Origin: Lingula anatina
Taxonomy: Eukaryota; Brachiopoda; Lingulata; Lingulida; Lingulidae
Reading direction: 5' to 3'
NCBI RefSeq assembly: GCF_001039355.2
Contig: NW_019773725.1
Span: forward strand, 600,368-642,632
Length of the DNA: 42,265 nt
Below the pieces are notes generated by a model that worked only from the letters and a program-made list of their open reading frames with translations, did no database searches and was not told the origin of the DNA. A program made the position numbers and the translations under genes. Below are positions 1-21,366 of this stretch, piece after piece. How positions within the stretch are numbered: position 1 is the first letter of the stretch; each line of letters opens with the position of its first letter.

Positions 1-689
1 TACAAGCCTAACGAGTGGTCGGAAAATGTAACAAAAGCACGATTTTCTGCCCCTTCAAAGCACCCAAACAAAATATTTTTAGATGACAATAAGCAATGGT
101 TCCATCTGATCGTATAACCGATAACAGGTAAATTTGCCAGCTAAGCATTTGACTAATAAGCCCTGTTAACCAACCTGTGAACGTTTTTGGCTGTTTTAAC
201 AGCTTTCTATATTGACGAGATAAGTGAATCGCTGCCAAGTATATCTCACTATCTGAGCAACCGATCGTTACAAAAGTTGCACCTATTGTTGTTAGGAATG
301 TGGACTACAGCATGATATCAGGGGTTTAAGAGGAAATTGTTTGTTTGAAAGTTATCGCCTTTTGAAGTGAATAACCCATTGAAATATGGGCTGATTTAAC
401 GTAAAAGATGATAAAATCAAAAGTAAATAGTTTAAGACAATTCCCTGGTACCCCGCTGTAGTGCTTTCACCCAGCTTTATGAGGCCTTTTGAATCACTTG
501 AATAGCTGTCTTGGTTATAGAGAAAATCCCAATACCGAAAACGGCATTTTTCCCCTCAAATTGGCGCCAGAGCGTCATCCGTTGGACACTGTACTTAATC
601 CCCGTCTTTAATTGGCCTTTTGGGAAGTTTGTTTTCATTTTGTATAAAAGCTTATAAGTCCAGGGCTTTGTTTCTATGACTTTGGTCCT
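1..689. other. Left flank, no gene recognised
   Basis: Only short open frames without recognisable protein motifs or convincing splice borders are present on either strand. I see no RNA gene and no coding exon. It is probably intergenic. Confidence 0.5.
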
Positions 690-870
690 TTTACTACCAG
701 TCACCTTAAATGTCCGTCCCGCCTACTACAAGATGTAAGGGGGTAATTAACTTACGTGTCCGCTCGGCTGACAGCTACATGTATTTAGCGTGAAGCCCCA
801 GGGAGTTAGGTCGATCTAAAGTAGATCGATCTATTCTCTGGAAATGGGGTCTAACTCGATACTAAATAGC
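690..870 (+). repeat. Copy 1 of a palindrome-bearing interspersed repeat
   Basis: This block carries a core with TAGATCGATCTA and GGTCGATCTAAAGTAGATCG, flanked by an arm containing GTCCGCTCGGCTGAC and TAAGGGGGTAATTAA. The same arm and core recur at about 1780-1965 (diverged), 33190-33345 (opposite orientation) and 33405-33645 (same orientation). I see no coding capacity. The size and inverted core fit a non-autonomous DNA element, but no target-site duplication could be fixed. Confidence 0.7.
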
Positions 871-1162
871 CAGTAGTACATTACAGAGATATAACATCTT
901 TGTGAATATTAGACCTTACAAGGAAAGCGTTTAACGTTCATCACATACCAATAAAGGGTGCTAGGACGTATTTTTTCCTTTCTTAAAATAATTGCTCATA
1001 ATTCACTTGACTTTTTTTTAAGGCATGAAAGTTGCGCAGGCGAACAACTGGGTGTAGACAAAAGTCAGCAGTCTTCATTTCTTGGTATTAGCTGCATGTG
1101 GACCAGGGAACAAACATCTTAATCGTATACTTTTACTTATAACACTTTTTTGCCTACCCTTG

Positions 1163-1163
<1 letters not shown>

Positions 1164-1192
<29 letters not shown>
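1164..1192. repeat. (ATT)n microsatellite
   Basis: About ten perfect ATT units in a row. Confidence 0.95.
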
Positions 1193-1194
<2 letters not shown>

Positions 1195-1196
<2 letters not shown>

Positions 1197-2770
1197 GCAA
1201 TTCATCACCGGGCTGAACTGAGTTATGCAAACCCCATTAACAACGTGTCAGGTGAAAGTGGATATTTACTGGTAAAGGACTGTTGATTCACCAGAGACGC
1301 CCTGATCAAAAGTGTCTTAAGAGCCTGCAGAGACAAAATATTAGAGTATTATTACTCTTTTATTAGACCATGTCCAGAAAGTTGGCGGTCATTTTAGGAA
1401 CATCTTGCTTTCCTACAAAATACCCATACTGACATTATTTCGTAATCAATGTGAGAGTAAAGAACGTACCTGTAAACATGCGCTCAGTATTCAGACTGCA
1501 CGGTCACATTTGAAAATGTAAAACCCAACGCACTGCGCTTCCATTAAACTTATAGCAACATGGCCAGAGCCCTTGTTATCCTCGGTACATCCATCAAAGC
1601 AATGTGTTTATTTTCTGATGAGAGGCCGGACGAAAAAAAATCTAATTTAACTTCTAAGTTGTAAGTTTGTAAAAAAAATATCTCAAAGAACATGTTCTTG
1701 GCAGGAATAAACAATTTAACGAGCGCACGTTGAGGCATTATGGTCGACCATGGGGCTCACTTAGGGACATTCTCACACCCTATCGTATTATCTGTGGATC
1801 GACCTATTTCAACGGGGACTCTCGCTAAATTAAATTCAGCTTAAGCGGCTTAGATGTCTGTCTCGTCTACATAAGCTGGTAGGGGGTTATCAATCATCGT
1901 TTAGCAGCTTCAGTAGGCGTGTCAGACATCTTCGACTCTTAAGCTTAAAACAATTTAGTGAGAAAGCTCTCGGATATGGATGGATTCTGTTAGATTCTAT
2001 GTGTGAAAACCCAGTCATAGATTATCATTACAACAGACAGCTATGTACTTGAAGTCTGCGTTGGGATTCCTGTGTTCTTAAGGACTTTTGTTCCAATTTC
2101 ATACACTTCTTTGTATTTTGAGACAAACCGATTGCAGGTTTTGGTTCGAGTTGTTCCGCACTTTGCTTTTCGTCTTGATACAGGTTAGACATTGACGTTT
2201 AAAGTTGAGGCTTTGCATGGCTTCGCCAGCAATGCATTACCGGAGTGGATTGAGTAATCATTGCATTCAAAACCTATAAACAACGTGTCTGGATGGAGTT
2301 GTAAAGATGCGGTTTGTATTCAAAATGTAAAACCCCACATATTACGCTGCCATTAAACTTATAGCAACATGGCGCAATGTTCTTGTCATCCTTTGTATTT
2401 CACTCAAAGCCATGTGTGTTTATTTTCTAACAAGGCGCCGGGCGCAATAATTGTCTCATTTTACTCCTCAGTTGTAGGTTTGTCAAAACCTTGTTGTCTC
2501 AAAGAACATGTTCATGGCAGAAATCAAACATTTAACGACCGCACTTTAAGGCATCATGGGTCACAAGGGCTGCATTTAGACTGTCATTACAACCTACAGC
2601 TATTTCCTTCATGTCAACTTTGAAGTTCCTGTTCTTGAGGAATTTTGTCCCAATATCATACATTTCTGTGTATTTTCAGACAAAGAAATTGCAAGAATTG
2701 GTTCTAGACTTACCACGATTTTAAATTGGTTTTGATACAGGTTAGCCATTAATTTTTTTTATCTGGAGCG
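1195..2770 (+). repeat. Ancient ~1 kb tandem duplication
   Basis: The left copy is about 1195-2205 and the right copy about 2225-2760. They share in order a block near 1230/2270 (AACAACGTGTC), a ~220 bp block at 1535-1755/2345-2565 (ATTAAACTTATAGCAACATG, CTCAAAGAACATGTTC), and a block at 2030-2200/2590-2755 (TTGATACAGGTTAG). The left copy is longer because of extra sequence at about 1755-2025 that contains a palindromic repeat copy. No protein could be recognised in either copy. Confidence 0.8.
1780..1965 (-). repeat. Diverged copy 2 of the palindrome-bearing repeat
   Basis: GGATCGACCTATTTCAACGG, then a GCTTAAGCGGC... GTCTCGTCTAC... GTAGGGGGTTATC series, follows the order seen at 33430-33530. 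It lies in the segment present only in the left half of the tandem duplication, so it probably inserted after that duplication. Confidence 0.55.
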
Positions 2771-2903
2771 CAAGGATAGTCTTGGGGAAGCTATGTTTAA
2801 ACGTGGCCGATAAGTCTACATATTTCCCCTCAATTAATACAAAAGTCACATATGATACCTTGTACTAGACTACCATTAAATTCGTCTTTGGCGGTTACAT
2901 TGG

Positions 2904-2965
2904 CCATTGGCAATAACAACACAATAGGTGTGCCAGCAGCGCATCCGTTCTTACTATTATATAAG
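2904..2965 (+). promoter_or_regulatory. Candidate core promoter of the VWA gene
   Basis: TATATAAG at 2958-2965 lies 52 bases before the start codon at 3017, and an inverted CCAAT-type motif (CCATTGG) lies at 2904-2910. The spacing would put the transcription start near 2988-2995, giving a short leader. This rests on motifs only. Confidence 0.5.
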
Positions 2966-3016
2966 ACAGAGCAGCTACTAGTTACGTTACGTTATACAGA
3001 TTACACTGGAACCGAT

Positions 3017-5254
3017 ATGAAGAGATTCTGGGCACTCATTCTGGCTGCTGCTTTGTTGCTGAACGAGTGGTGTGTGGTTAACTCTGTTCCCCGGAGGAAT
3101 GGTAAGTTATTGATAATTGCATTCCATAAACTGTCAATTAATAGGAAAACGTTTAATATGATAAACCGTGTACCTTGACTGTTATACTTGATAGAAAAGT
3201 TTGCATCTATACCCCACCTTTGCAATATTTCTCAGTATATGTATATTTTTTTCGGTACAGTTTCATAAAGAATACTGACACCCAATTACGTATATATTAT
3301 AATACGCGTTAAATGCAGAAGTAATATAAATTCATGGTATATACTGGCTTACTGAACAATGCACAAATTTCTTGTAAAAGACTGATAAGGAAATATTCGT
3401 GCATTAGGTATCACTGTTAGTCATTTACTTCGTTGTAGCCATTGATACATTTTGCATATAGATTATTTTCCCTAAATAATGACAAAATGGACAACGTGAT
3501 TTCTTTGTACACCGTAACTGTATGGTAACACTTACGTGATTACAAGATGTTTTTGCATGTACGCTCTCTATCTCTTAAAAAGGGGAGTAAGATTTGAAAA
3601 CAAAATCCATATATTGCATACAAAGGGAATCATAATCTTTCTATTTTTAATTTAGAGTTCCAACTGGAAGTAGCTAGAGGGCAAATACTTAAACCAATCT
3701 CTTACTTCTTTAAAAATAATAATAAAGAAAAAAAAAATATCTTGCGACTTGGTTAATATGTAAAGCCATGTTCTCATTGCGTTTACTCATCGGAAACTGT
3801 TCGCTTACTATGATATCTTTAAAAATTGTATCGCAACTGTATTGCATTTATCACTATTATTTAACATACTGTCAACAAGGGACATCAACGACGGCAAGTG
3901 AGCTTTCGGGTATTTTAAAGAAGATTGTGTCTCCCTGTACCACCGAGCAAACCAACTGCAACAACCCTGATCTCGATATTGTCTTCGCATTGGACAGCAG
4001 TTCGAGCATTAATGATACTGAGTTTAAGGCGCAGAAATATGCAACAAACGTAAGGGTTCCTTTGATAACACAAAATACAATATGTAAAATAATTTTCCAT
4101 TTTTAATTTTAACTTACTTTTACTTTGAATTTAATATTAAAAAAATCCAAAGAAACTTAGTTTTCCTGTTCCGGATCCCGTTCCCACACGTCAGTGATCT
4201 TACCATGGGCTATTTCTAATGTGTTATAATTATTATAATACGAAATAAAAGAAACACCTGGGGCGGGCATCGTGCCATTTCTATTAAGGTATTTTCACCA
4301 TACTTTGACTCGAGCAATTAGATGTTGGATGAAAATGGTTGGCTTATTCTATACGTGCTTTTTAGGCATTATGCACAGTGTACAAAGTGAGATAAAGCCA
4401 CATTACACAACTTGTTAAAATGAAGTTTTTTAGTTTGACACCATAACGTTAACATATTTCATTTCATGTATTCTTGATATGCCATCTTTGTAGTTAAACT
4501 GTGAATGTATTGAATAAATTGAAAATAAACATGCCTTTTTTTTCTCAGATGATTGCTGAATTCATCGATAGGCATAGTCCCATTGCCCCCGATGGAACCC
4601 GGGTTGGTGCATTGACGTTTGCCACTGATGTGGTGAGAGAGTTCGAGCTGAATGAACACACTGGTTTGGAATCTGTTCAAGGTTACATTGACGCGATTGG
4701 CAGAAGAAGTAAGTGAATCTCTTTTTTCGCCCTCTTTCTTCTCTCTTTCTCACTTTCTCTCATTCTCTGTCTACCTGTCTCCTTCACTCACATTCATACA
4801 CACATATTACATTATTACAAATTTCATTATTACAATCATTTGTTTTTCTACTTACAAGTGGGAGGTACAAACACAAAACTGGCTTTGGAGACTGCGCAGC
4901 TCATGTTTGAAGATATGTTCTTAGAGGAAAGCTGGAAGCTAATATGGCTACATACTGACCGTGTGTCTAACCGGGGCGGTCCTCGACCAAGAGCAACAAG
5001 TATTAAAAAACAAGGCTAGTATATACCTCGAGTTTGTATTGTCAAAATGATCAAATCAACATTCAGTCTAAGTCAAGACATGCGTAACTCTAACCGGACT
5101 AAGATGTTGTTTCGCATGTTATTAGAAATGTTGTGGGTCAATCGTTCTGTAAAGGCCCAGTGACCAATATTGTAGTTAACTTTTTCCGTACATGTACCTG
5201 ATATTCTTCACTTCATGTTTAAAATATAGAACATTATGATCATCTTATTAGTGA

Positions 5255-5295
<41 letters not shown>

Positions 5296-5677
5296 ATTTT
5301 CATTTTTTTAATCCACATTTTGTTGAAATGAAACAACAAATACAATCAGCCTATTTTCAGGTTTTCAGTCCTCTTATTTGATAAGGTCATTATTGATGTG
5401 ACCCTTGAAACAGGTCCACAGTTCAAATTAATATGATATAGTTGTTTGGATAATTTATATTTTCTGTCGCCTTTATCTATCAGTTCATTTTCTATATTTA
5501 TTTACAGGATGGATTATCTGCGTGGTTGTTATTGGAAACCATGAGAATGTAGATGAAATTGACGACATAGCATCTCCAGGATGTGTTGTCAAATTTGGGA
5601 GTTTTACAGAGTACGCAAAAGTCGCAAAAAAGGCTCAGGACCCAGATCAGTTTGATGAATTTGGTTACCAAGGATAA
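3017..5677 (+). CDS. Secreted single-VWA-domain protein, 5 exons, ~246 aa
   Basis: Exons are 3017-3101, 3880-4049, 4549-4708, 4859-5014 and 5508-5677, totalling 741 bases in one frame. Residues 1-25 form a signal peptide (hydrophobic ILAAALLL core). After a short linker with two cysteines comes one von Willebrand factor A domain: the MIDAS DxSxS loop is in FALDSSSSIND, the threonine loop is GGTNTK, and the fourth-strand motif is HTDRVSN, where families usually have TDG. The domain ends with the usual VVVIGN and VVKFGSF strands. Such domains bind matrix ligands through a metal ion. There is no membrane span, so it should be secreted, as in matrilin- or collagen-associated VWA proteins. The intron after exon 4 must use a GC donor (CAAG/GCTAGT), since no GT nearby keeps the phase. 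No orthologue name can be given. Confidence 0.85.
5262..5292. repeat. (GT)n microsatellite
   Basis: A run of about 15 TG dinucleotides in intron 4 of the VWA gene. Confidence 0.95.
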
Positions 5678-5834
5678 CGCTTAGTGTCTTTTGGACTTGC
5701 AATAACATCTACTGTATGTGCGAGATTAGTTAAATGCAAGAAATTGTTTGCGCATTACGAAAGTCACTGGAATAAAAACGATGACAAGGACAAAAGCACC
5801 ACTATGAAAAGCATGAAGTATACTGATCATTTTA

Positions 5835-5840
5835 AATAAA
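5835..5840 (+). terminator. Poly(A) signal of the VWA gene
   Basis: AATAAA lies 158 bases after the stop codon. A second AATAAA at about 5772 is also possible. Confidence 0.55.
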
Positions 5841-7069
5841 TGCTATCACCTTAGTCATCAGGGTGCAATTTATCCTGTGTTTATGTTCCTTAACTTTTTG
5901 TCTGTTGCGTTGCAATTGCCTTGGATTTCCAAATCGTTTTCTTCGATAAAATGGCGGATAAATAAAAGGAACAAAAATATATTTATACAGTGCCATTGTG
6001 ACATTAGTTCTTTAATTTACTTTATCGAAGAAGCAAACAAAAATACACGACTTTATTACTGATACCAGAAAATTATGCAAATAATGTGCCGTTAAAAAGG
6101 TACGCAAGTGATACGTCTGCCCTCTTCTTGCTGCTTCCAGGACTCTCAAGCTTTGACGAAATTTTAGTAACTGTATCTGTAAGATTCCGAATAGGATGAC
6201 ACATGACACTCTCAGACTGATGGAAATTGGTGGATTTGTTCACTATAGCCCAAACCAACATAACGGATATTAGTTTCTTAGTTGCACATAATAATTACCA
6301 CCTGGGATGGAAAAATCCAGATTACAATATTTCAAGTTCAGCTATTTTTGAATGCATAAATCACAAAATTGGATAAATTAGCTTTTTTTATTTTAAGACA
6401 TTGTTAAATATCATGACATATGGATTTAAAAACAGACAATTTAAGTGTTTTTGCTCTCCTTTAAAAATTAAAAAGAAAAAAAATACTTAAACTTTACAAA
6501 ATCTGTAAGTGTCACTTCCCGATGTCCCTGTTCAATTGTTTATTCACACAGAGACTGGTACTTAAGTATTATTGCTTTAGTTGGTATTGCTTCGCAATTA
6601 TACCGATAGATGTCTCTGTAAGTCAACTGCAGCCCCGTGTGCTAGTTTGATTCTCTTTCCTCAACGTTGCCTGATCTATCCTGAAAAATAATAAATAAAT
6701 GTCAGTGTAAGAATCAGGGGCTCACCTATAAAAACACATAAAAACACAGCAAGATAACTGGAAGATAAATAATTATTATGGATAAAATGAAATTATTATA
6801 ATGATAAATATAATAATTATGTAATAGGAGAGGAGGGCCTGGCACATTGGAAGACGGCTGTGGGGAGGAACAGGCAAAGCTCAAACAGAGAGGGTGGGCG
6901 AAAGACTGATCAAATGTTTGAATATATAAGTTATCAATTAAGAATGTTTAAACAGAGTCAAAAATGTAATCGTTCTGACGACAAGGTCTGTTCAAGGGCC
7001 TGAAAAATTTTGGTGGTTTGGAGGGCAAACAGTGCCCTTTGGTAAGGTTCATCTATAATTAAGCTAGTC
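5841..7069. other. Intergenic, nothing recognised
   Basis: AT-rich sequence with short random open frames. There is an undetermined base (n) at about 7074, just right of this stretch. No exon, RNA gene or clear repeat family was seen. Confidence 0.5.
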
Positions 7070-7875
7070 AAAANAACACTTCTAGAATGTTATTAAACAG
7101 CCACTGGTCGATGACACTTCCATATCTGTTCTGGCGCCTATGACTCTCTCCTGATGGCCTTTTGCCCCCCCCCCACCCCCTACAAATACCTTTCCCCCTT
7201 GCCCTGTCCCTCATTCGATCCCCTCAAACGTCACTCATGTCCTCGTGTCTGTCTTTTCCTTGAATATTATTATTATCATTTTAACTATTATTATCTTATT
7301 ATCTTATATTATTTTCGTTGTTTTTATTATTTTTATAATTTAAATTCAAAGGTGAGCATGTAATGCCTTGGCAAATTGCCACCTGCAATTATACTGCAAC
7401 GATATTTAACCTTCATGAGAATAAAGATGTTAAAAAAATAAGCATTTATTGAAAAGCACGCAGACCTAAATCTCGCGTGAGACAACAAGAGCTCAAAATA
7501 GCTTTAATGTATGCATCTACATCAGATTTGTTCACGAAGATGACGTTACTCTGGCCTAGATTATCAGATTAAAAGAAGTGATTATATGCAGCTATATAAA
7601 TACAACAGAAGTGAAGCGTGGGTTTGAATTAAGTACAGCCCACTGCACACATATTGATGATAAAAATTCCTCTCTGTCTGGGTAACTGTTAGTGTTCCAG
7701 ATTTTACCAGAGTAATAACTAATTAGTCTAACATGCATTTGTTTTCTCAAGTGTAGGATAAGCTGGTTGCTTCTGCGTCTTGTATGCTCCCACTCTCTTC
7801 TTGCGCCTTACTGTCTTGTAGACAATGACAGAGACTACAACAACCAGCAAGATGGCGCCAAGGGCCGATGCCATT
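7070..7875 (-). pseudogene. Relic of the 3' end of a third mesh-like paralogue
   Basis: On the minus strand 7875-7728 reads as a membrane span followed by a basic tail and a TAG stop: MASALGAILLVVVVSVIVY, then KTVRRKKRVGAYKTQKQP. This matches the last exon of gene B (SALGAIWLVIIISVIVIK, RKRVEVYKKRPE). The likeness continues into the 3' flank: CAGATTTGTTCACGAAGATG at about 7527 against CAGATTCGTTCACGCAGATG near 21183, then CACTGGTCGATGACACTT near 7102 against CATTGGTCGATAACACTT near 20500, and a poly-C tract in both. Homology stops at about 7875: the acceptor and the extracellular stub of the exon are missing, and no other exons were found upstream. I infer a truncated duplicate or the remnant of a dead gene. 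Confidence 0.75.
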
Positions 7876-8827
7876 TGAATAAATTAGAATTAATGTTATA
7901 AAATATAGCTATTTTCATCGCTATTTTGTATATTCTGAACTATTAATCATGTACATATGGTATCTGAAATAAAAAGCATTTTTTAGAGCAATGTACACCT
8001 TTGAGGTGATCATTTGTTAATAAAAGCACATTGATTTGTGGGTGGGACGTTGTATATTTTATAGGATAGACCACAAAATTAGATTTCAATGAACACGAAA
8101 TAATTGTAAATGAGATGCAAAAATATTTAATTGTGTTTTCTTTAAGTCTATTTTCAGATTGATTGAGACTTTGAAAGGATAGTCCGTTGGTCTGTTGGTA
8201 AATGCCCGGATATAGAGTAAACAGCAGACGAGAGACGTGGCCAATCATCTAACAGCTTCCTTTCCAGATCTTGTACTTATCGTACTCCAAGTTCTCAGCG
8301 GTCATTTCCGCCGCAATATTTAATTGGAAATAAAAGAGTGGAGCCTATGGCAAACCCTTATTTTCACGAAATGTCCCGGGGCCTGCGTCATAAATGTTTA
8401 AGTTTTATCTATGGTTACACCTTTTAAACTGGATAGCCTATTAACTACATACAAACGCTTTGGTCTAAGACGGTTATAGTACCTACTACAGACTGCCTTA
8501 CTTTAATATCATAGTCAAAGGATAATTTGAGGATATTTCATGTTGATGCTTTGTAGCACGTGTTCTACAAAAAAAGTTCCCAGTTGATAGATGGTCAGCA
8601 CTGGTCAATGCCGACTTCGTTTTTAGGGCGATGGTGAAATATCCCAAATCCAGGGATAAGATAGGAAAATAATACATAAACAATAGGATAAAAAGATAAG
8701 ATGACTAAATGAATCAGTAAAAACCAAACCTTAGAAAAAATCTAAACAGATTAAAGATTAAACTTCATCACAAAAACCAAAATATAACCATACCATGCAT
8801 TAATATGTTGCTGGCATGGCAACAGTA
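7876..8827. other. Flank between the paralogue relic and gene A
   Basis: No exon can be supported. A short minus-strand reading near 8255-8325 has only a vague likeness to the exon 14 region of genes A and B and was not accepted. Confidence 0.4.
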
Positions 8828-8842
8828 TGACATCATGAGTCA
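8828..8842 (+). promoter_or_regulatory. Possible CRE/AP-1 type site upstream of gene A
   Basis: TGACATCA (8828-8835) is followed at once by TGAGTCA (8836-8842), a perfect AP-1 heptamer, about 100 bases before the gene A start codon. No TATA box is obvious. Motif evidence only. Confidence 0.35.
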
Positions 8843-8940
8843 GACCGCGCAATTATCTCTACCTGACCTCAAGCTCCTTCTGATAAGTAAAGTTACCGTC
8901 AACAGCGTCTTCCAAAACTTCCTGATCCAGGTGAACCAAC

Positions 8941-19395
<10,455 letters not shown>

Positions 19396-19399
19396 TGGA

Positions 19400-19405
19400 A
19401 ATAAA
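19400..19405 (+). terminator. Nearest poly(A) signal of gene A
   Basis: AATAAA begins five bases after the stop codon, which would give an unusually short 3' end. The signal at 20214 is a better-placed alternative. Confidence 0.35.
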
Positions 19406-19977
19406 CAGCTCCACCGGTGACCTGTGGCACCTGCTAAACTCCCGCTGTGTGTGTTGATAATTACAATGTGGCCGTTTCTATCACCAATTTAGCTTGTTGG
19501 ACCACAGAACATGATCAAATACTTCATTATCATTATCAATTTTCTGTGATTTGCCTTAAAGAAGAATACAATTATATTTTGACGTAATATTGAGCCTACC
19601 GACCGTGTGGTGAAAGTGGTAAATTAATCGAGTCACTTGGATCCCATACCTTGATTTACACGATATTAGGGACACGTAAATTTGCTTAAAACACCTGACG
19701 AGGTGTATACGTAGATGTATTGTTACATTTCTGGATCAACTGGGACATTAGCACTGAAGGTACAATCATTGCGTCATTAAGTTTATTACAGATTTTAATA
19801 TATCCACAAATATGATCTTCAATCAGAAAGATGAAGTTTTTTAGAAGCCATGTTGAGAATAATTCCGAAACAGTTTAGAAGCCATATAGCACTGGAAGGA
19901 CATTTGGAAATCTGTCCAGGATATCTAAAGGGACCACCCAGTTCTAATTAAGCATGATAAAGCTACTCCACAAACAG

Positions 19978-20187
19978 GCAGCGCAACAAACTGGTTACAT
20001 GAAAACCAAATCCAGTGACGACGACGAATTTGAGCTTCCAAGCGTTTATGCACCGACTGACCTTTCATACATTCACAAGTATTTATACTCTATTTCTCCA
20101 TACATATCACGCGTTTGCTTGTTTTCTCTCCATGATTTATTGTGTGATTACCAGATCTCACGTTGCATACACCAGGAAGAAAATTAA
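19978..20187 (+). CDS. Candidate alternative last exon of gene A (acidic tail)
   Basis: The last exon contains a phase-0 donor candidate (CAT/GTAAAC) after 19362. An acceptor CAAACAG before 19978 is in the same phase. Splicing would replace the final 10 residues by a 69-residue tail beginning AAQQTGYMKTKSSDDDEFEL and then PSVYAPTDLS, ending at a TAA at 20185-20187. The acidic run with a tyrosine motif looks like a real cytoplasmic segment, and AATAAA follows at 20214. Against it: the acceptor lacks a good pyrimidine tract, and gene B has no equivalent that I can see. Confidence 0.4.
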   Translation, partial: AAQQTGYMKTKSSDDDEFELPSVYAPTDLSYIHKYLYSISPYISRVCLFSLHDLLCDYQISRCIHQEEN

Positions 20188-20213
20188 TATTCGCTTGTGA
20201 AATTTACTAATCA

Positions 20214-20219
20214 AATAAA
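20214..20219 (+). terminator. Distal poly(A) signal of gene A
   Basis: AATAAA lies 27 bases after the stop of the candidate alternative last exon. Confidence 0.5.
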
Positions 20220-21366
20220 ACTATGTGACTTAAACCTTTTGCTTTTTTTCCTAACTCTAAAACAATTCCTTCACTTTTTGACTCTAAAGGAAATGAAAGT
20301 TGCACTCAATAACTCCCCATTGTTTTATTTATTTGGTTTTATTTAATTATTACTTGCAATTAGTGAAGGCGCATGTACATGTAAGCTACATATCAACGTC
20401 ACAACACAGAGGATAATAAACAAAATTCTAAGATTTTTTCTATGCGAAGTTCATTCATTAGTTCTACAACAAGTTAAATTATAGAAATAGAAAAAATAGC
20501 CATTGGTCGATAACACTTTTGTAGAATATAGATACTAGTAATCGTGTATAGCTGGTGGATGTTTTTTTTTTCTTCTTGAGACAATTTTGACCTAATTATC
20601 ATAAATATTTCACCATTTGGGCTCAATTTTCCAATTAGGTTACACTGTTCAAATAATCTATGAATCTATGAATAATCTATGAATGCCCCCCCCCCCCCCA
20701 CTCCTCTAGCTCGGAGGTCATTTAGATCCTTCTGCCTGGAATACTGGTATTACACTATGACACGGTATCTATATTCAACATCAACATAATAATTACATTA
20801 CACTGATTATAAAGACAAAACAATGTTAGTGAAAAAATTTGATAAATATATAACAACTAAGCCGACAGTGAAGGAGCCATACAGATCTTGATTTTTGACA
20901 TTGTTGTGATAATTTATGTACTTTTACGAAATCGTCGCATGCAATCAAACATACATCTTTACATTTGCCTTAACTCCGGTAAATATTATGAAATAAAACG
21001 CTAATTTTTCATCCATATTTCAACAGAAAATGCAGTCTCCAAAATTCTGGCGCATACAATTGAATAACTTCAAATGTTTAAAAGAATTCTAAGCACTTGT
21101 TGTATTGGCAACTGATTGTGAAAAGCATTAAGACCTAGATCTTGCATGATATGAGGAGAGTTCAAATAATCTATGATTTCACAGCAGATTCGTTCACGCA
21201 GATGTGAACTGCGGTCTTGATTATCATATTAAAATAGTAAAAATATATGGCTATTAAAAACAACAAAAGCGCAGAGTGTGTTTGCATCAAGTATATTCCT
21301 CTGCATACTTTGTGAGGTCTTGATAAGACTGGGCTGCAGGGTTTAGAGGAGTAACAGACATGTAGT
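20220..21366. other. Convergent 3' region between genes A and B
   Basis: Most of this is probably gene B 3' UTR, because its sequence is what is shared with the relic at 7070-7875. TTTATT motifs near 20323-20350 (AATAAA on the minus strand) could end gene B transcripts. There is a poly-C run at about 20685-20699. No further coding exon was seen. Confidence 0.5.

Noticed and set aside
2852-3178. Open frame starting at 2852 as an N-terminal extension of the VWA protein
   Set aside because: It contains the TATA-like site and runs through the exon 1 donor; the start at 3017 gives a proper signal peptide.
5877-6062. Short open frames between the VWA gene and the 7.1 kb relic
   Set aside because: No motif, no splice context and AT-rich composition; most likely chance.
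8255-8325. Minus-strand reading NIAAEMTAENLEYDKYK as a possible relic of mesh-like exon 14
   Set aside because: The likeness to GNAEMAAATK-type sequence is too weak, with no acceptor and no flanking match, although its position next to the 7.8 kb relic is suggestive.
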